Assembly: GCA_036365455.1 (NCBI GenBank)
Contig: JAWQUS010000025.1
Location: 21,240,001-21,304,000 of the forward strand
Direction of reading: 5' to 3'
Origin: Macrosoma leucophasiata
Taxonomy: Eukaryota; Arthropoda; Insecta; Lepidoptera; Hedylidae
DNA length: 64,000 bases
In this document: one piece after another, positions 61,648 to 64,000 of the stretch
Layout of the letters: each line of letters opens with the position of its first letter
How positions within the stretch are numbered: position 1 is the stretch's first letter
Translations under genes and position numbers: made by a program
Notes under the pieces: model-generated
Database searches by the model: none
Seen by the model: only the letters and a program-made list of their open reading frames with translations
What the model was told of the DNA's origin: nothing

Positions 61648-61886
61648 GTAGCCTATCAACATCAACATGAAACTAGAAATTTCAATGAATATGCGTTGTC
61701 ACTTCTAAGACCTAAGGTGTTGCGCCTCTGTACCTACCAGAAAAAAAGAGCCGTACGACACCATGACCGGAACATGATAGCACTGAACACTACTATTTAG
61801 TGGCAAGAAGATATTGCGTATATATAAGGTAATGCGGTGGTGATTATACCCACCCGCAAGCTGCTTCACTGGAGCTCTACCACCAA
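61648..61886 (-). mobile_element. S1 element, diverged, 3'-truncated
   Basis: CTAAGACCTAAGGTGTTGCG, GGAACATGATAGCACTGAAC, ATTTAGTGGCAAG, and the 5' end at CTCTACCACCA. Confidence 0.8.
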
Positions 61887-62639
61887 TAAAAATATACAAA
61901 TAATGTATTTCTAAAACTTTTCCCATTCTTCACACAACGCACAACTAGCCAGTAGAATATGCTCCACAGGCAGAAATTCTTGAATTATTTCAAAACTAGA
62001 AAATGGAATGACGGAATTTCGTTTAAGTTGGATTTGTTCGACGTTCCATATTTAAATCAGACAATACTTTATTCACAAATGCATTTCTCTTTATGCCCTT
62101 TGTAAGTTATTTTAGTGTGCTATTTGAAGATATGAAAATTCCAAATTTACGTATCGACTGTGAAGTGCAATTTTCAAGTTTATCCATTATTTTTGTGCTG
62201 AATTCCAAAGTTATTATTAAAAAAGAAACTGTACATACATTGTACGTTCTTAGGCTTTCGCGAGCTGTACTTATTGAAATAAAACTAGTTTATGTATGTA
62301 TTACTTTTCATAATAAAAAAATAAATATCGTATACAACAAACGTAATTCTTAGGCAATTTTTTTGTACGGAACTGTCCGACTCGCAGAGTCGATTTTTTT
62401 TCCAAAGTCCACAGTGGAAACTATAAAACCGATGAGATAATTGAAAATACCCGTGGGCTTAGACTTAAACAAAGTAAAACTTTATGAGATTGAGAGATTA
62501 AAAAATAATTTTCATATTCGAAGCATCGTTTACACTGGATAATGCCGATTTAGAAAAAAGTTAATTTAAAAACAAGACCAAGATCCTTTTCCAGTTTACG
62601 TCTTTGTTAGCCTCGAGTCACAAGATAAAGCGGTAACCT
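61887..62639 (+). other. AT-rich; LTR-like fragment
   Basis: Only one match is seen: TTCTTAGGCTTTCGCGAGC, TTGAAATAAAACTAG at 62246-62300 resembles the BEL/Pao LTR start at 22957. GTACGGAACTGTCCGACTCG (62370) is a dispersed-repeat scrap. Confidence 0.4.
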
Positions 62640-63910
62640 GATTTTTTTAAATTATTGGGTCGTATCTTATCTTATTGTGGGGCCAGCTGTTACACTGGGA
62701 CACTTCGACCCATTGGGATCTTTTGTGTTCACCCCCAAGACCCTATATACTTTCATCCATGGTCCCTTCAAATATATCTGAGATATATTTGATGGTGTCC
62801 CTAATGTACAGTACCTTATAATCTCCCGGTGTAGGATATGCCACCCCGAGGATCTTCATACGCTTACCAGCAGGGCCATCACATTGGCATAAGAGATGTT
62901 CCATTGTCTCCTCGTGCTCACCACAAGCTCTGCACAGTGAATCTTCACCCAGGTGCATCCACTGTAGGTGCTGCCTCGTGCCGAAATGGCCTGTGAAAAC
63001 TCCCACAATCATTCGCAAACCTTGCCTATTTAATCGTAGGATGTTCTTATTGTAGATCGTGTCGACCCCTAGAAACCTTTTCGAATGCACCTGTCCCTGG
63101 ACGTTCGTCCATTCCTTCAGATGTCGTTCTGCGGCATACGCCCTTAAGGCAGTGTATGTGGTGCTTGCTGAAATTCCGACGAATGGCTCAGGACCCACTA
63201 GTTTGGTATTGGAACCAAGTCTAGCTAGTTCATCGGCCCTTTCATTGCCCCTGATGCCTTCATGCCCCGGCACCCATATTAGCCTAACTCTGTTGTGCTT
63301 ACCTAATTTATTAAGGGTTTGCACAGCTTCAAGTATCAGCCTCGAGTTAACCCTAAACGATGTCAGGGCTTTCAGAGCTGCCTGGCTATTGCTGAGAATG
63401 TAAATGTCTTTCCCGGCTGCACCACTTGACAGACTCTCCTTGGCACATGCCACAATCACATAAGCCTCTGCTTGGAAAACTGTGGCATATTTACCCATAC
63501 TTTGACTACACTCGTAGTCACAGCTGTATACTCCAGCCCCTGTACCAGCAGTCATCTTGGATCCATCAGTATACCAGACTACGCTGTTGGATCCAAGAGA
63601 GCGCATTCCCCTTTTCCACTCCTCCCTTGTCGGGATGGTGACGTTGTAGTTCCTATGGAATACAAACGTATTTAGACATTTGTCACTTACCATGTGCAGT
63701 ACTCTATCAAGCCCAGTGTTGGTCTCGAATCGCGTGTGTTGCAATCTCGGCATGGAGCTGTGCCAATAACCAGCTGTCGCCAGTCTATGGAGTGCTTTCC
63801 TAGCTTCGACCTCAACTGTTATGTGAAGTGGTTCAAGTCCCAAAATGATTTCCAAGGCCGCTGTGGGTGTAGTGCGGAAAGCACCAGAAATGGGTCGTAA
63901 AAGAAACAAT
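62640..63910 (-). mobile_element. I-group LINE, 5'-truncated
   Basis: C-terminal coding part plus a ~100-base 3' UTR (GGGTCGAAGTGTCCCAGTG on the minus strand). The 5' break is near 63910, where AT-rich DNA starts. RNase H after RT is a feature of I, R1 and LOA groups. Confidence 0.75.
62743..63909 (-). pseudogene. LINE ORF2 C-terminus with RNase H and CCHC motif
   Basis: An open frame of about 388 codons. Residues 7-45 (ISGAFRTTPTAALEIILGL) are the end of the reverse transcriptase thumb region. RNase H follows: YTDGSK (Asp115), FQAEAY (Glu148), YILSNSQAALKAL with Asn174 where the catalytic Asp normally sits, and GNERADELAR (Asp226). The tail has a C-x2-C-x8-H-x2-C motif (C326, C329, H338, C341). 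RNase H degrades RNA in the RNA-DNA hybrid during insertion. The reverse transcriptase core and endonuclease are missing, and the Asp-to-Asn change predicts dead RNase H. It is not an independent host gene despite its long frame. Confidence 0.8.
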
Positions 63911-63941
63911 ATCGATATTTTTTTTTATTTAAACTATAAAT

Positions 63942-64000
63942 GTGCCGCAGTAGTACAGTGGTAACAAGCATTACTGCTCCTGGGCTCTCGTAGGTTCTAT
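63942..64000 (+). mobile_element. tRNA-headed SINE start, cut by window end
   Basis: GCCGCAGTAGTACAGTGG, then TTACTGCTCCTGGGCTC: an S3-like head. The B box is beyond or at the edge. Confidence 0.5.

Noticed and set aside
63059..63900. Plus-strand frames near the right end
   Set aside because: They are antisense to the LINE RNase H frame and have no motif.

Overview
The window looks like a repeat-dominated piece of a lepidopteran (moth or butterfly) nuclear genome. I base this on base composition, short intron-like spacing and the repeat set: a SINE-like family beginning ACTGGTGGTAG, tRNA-headed SINEs, a 5S-rRNA-headed SINE, Helitrons ending in CAGCTAGT, and RTE, Jockey-like and I-group LINEs, mariner and BEL/Pao. 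I cannot name the species. I see no bacterial operon, CRISPR array or prophage.

Only one convincing host gene is visible. It is the minus-strand terminal exon at 395-1462, which encodes two tandem CAP/SCP (GAPR-1-like) domains. Its upstream exons are not recognised. Low-confidence host candidates are a GC-rich exon-like block near 26.4 kb, a repeated exon-like cassette at 35.5-41.1 kb, and a four-copy exon-like family at 48.0-50.7 kb.

Layout: 0.4-1.5 kb CAP gene; 2-6.3 kb SINEs, back-to-back Helitrons and a nested TIR element; 6.7-8.3 kb SINE split by a Jockey-like LINE; 9-12.3 kb two 5S-SINEs, a Helitron and a MITE; 12.8-19 kb long terminal-repeat-like and dispersed repeats in AT-rich DNA; 20.1-23.8 kb dead mariner, BEL/Pao pol remnant with a tRNA-like retroposon inserted in it, and a Helitron with an expanded internal tandem repeat; 24.3-24.9 kb MITE; 27-29.8 kb LINE tails and a second tRNA-like element; 30.1-33.3 kb near-full-length RTE LINE inside a SINE, with a clear target-site duplication; 34-41 kb SINEs, second dead mariner and the cassette array; 42-47.9 kb SINEs, Helitron, MITEs and palindromes; 48-52 kb exon-like duplicates and a second GC-rich MITE; 53-62 kb many SINE copies and a three-copy local tandem duplication; 62.6-63.9 kb 3' part of an I-group LINE with an RNase H domain.

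The repeats do not cooperate as a pathway, but their nesting gives relative ages. The S1 SINE was hit by three different LINEs, and BEL/Pao was hit by a tRNA-like retroposon. The less familiar signals are the tRNA-like element with perfect inverted flanks, the exon-like duplicated cassettes, and at least seven perfect short-spacer palindromes, two of which can be compared with unconverted sister copies in the same window. Repeat family labels S1 (main SINE-like family), S2 and S3 (tRNA-headed), D, and Helitron A/B/C are local names.
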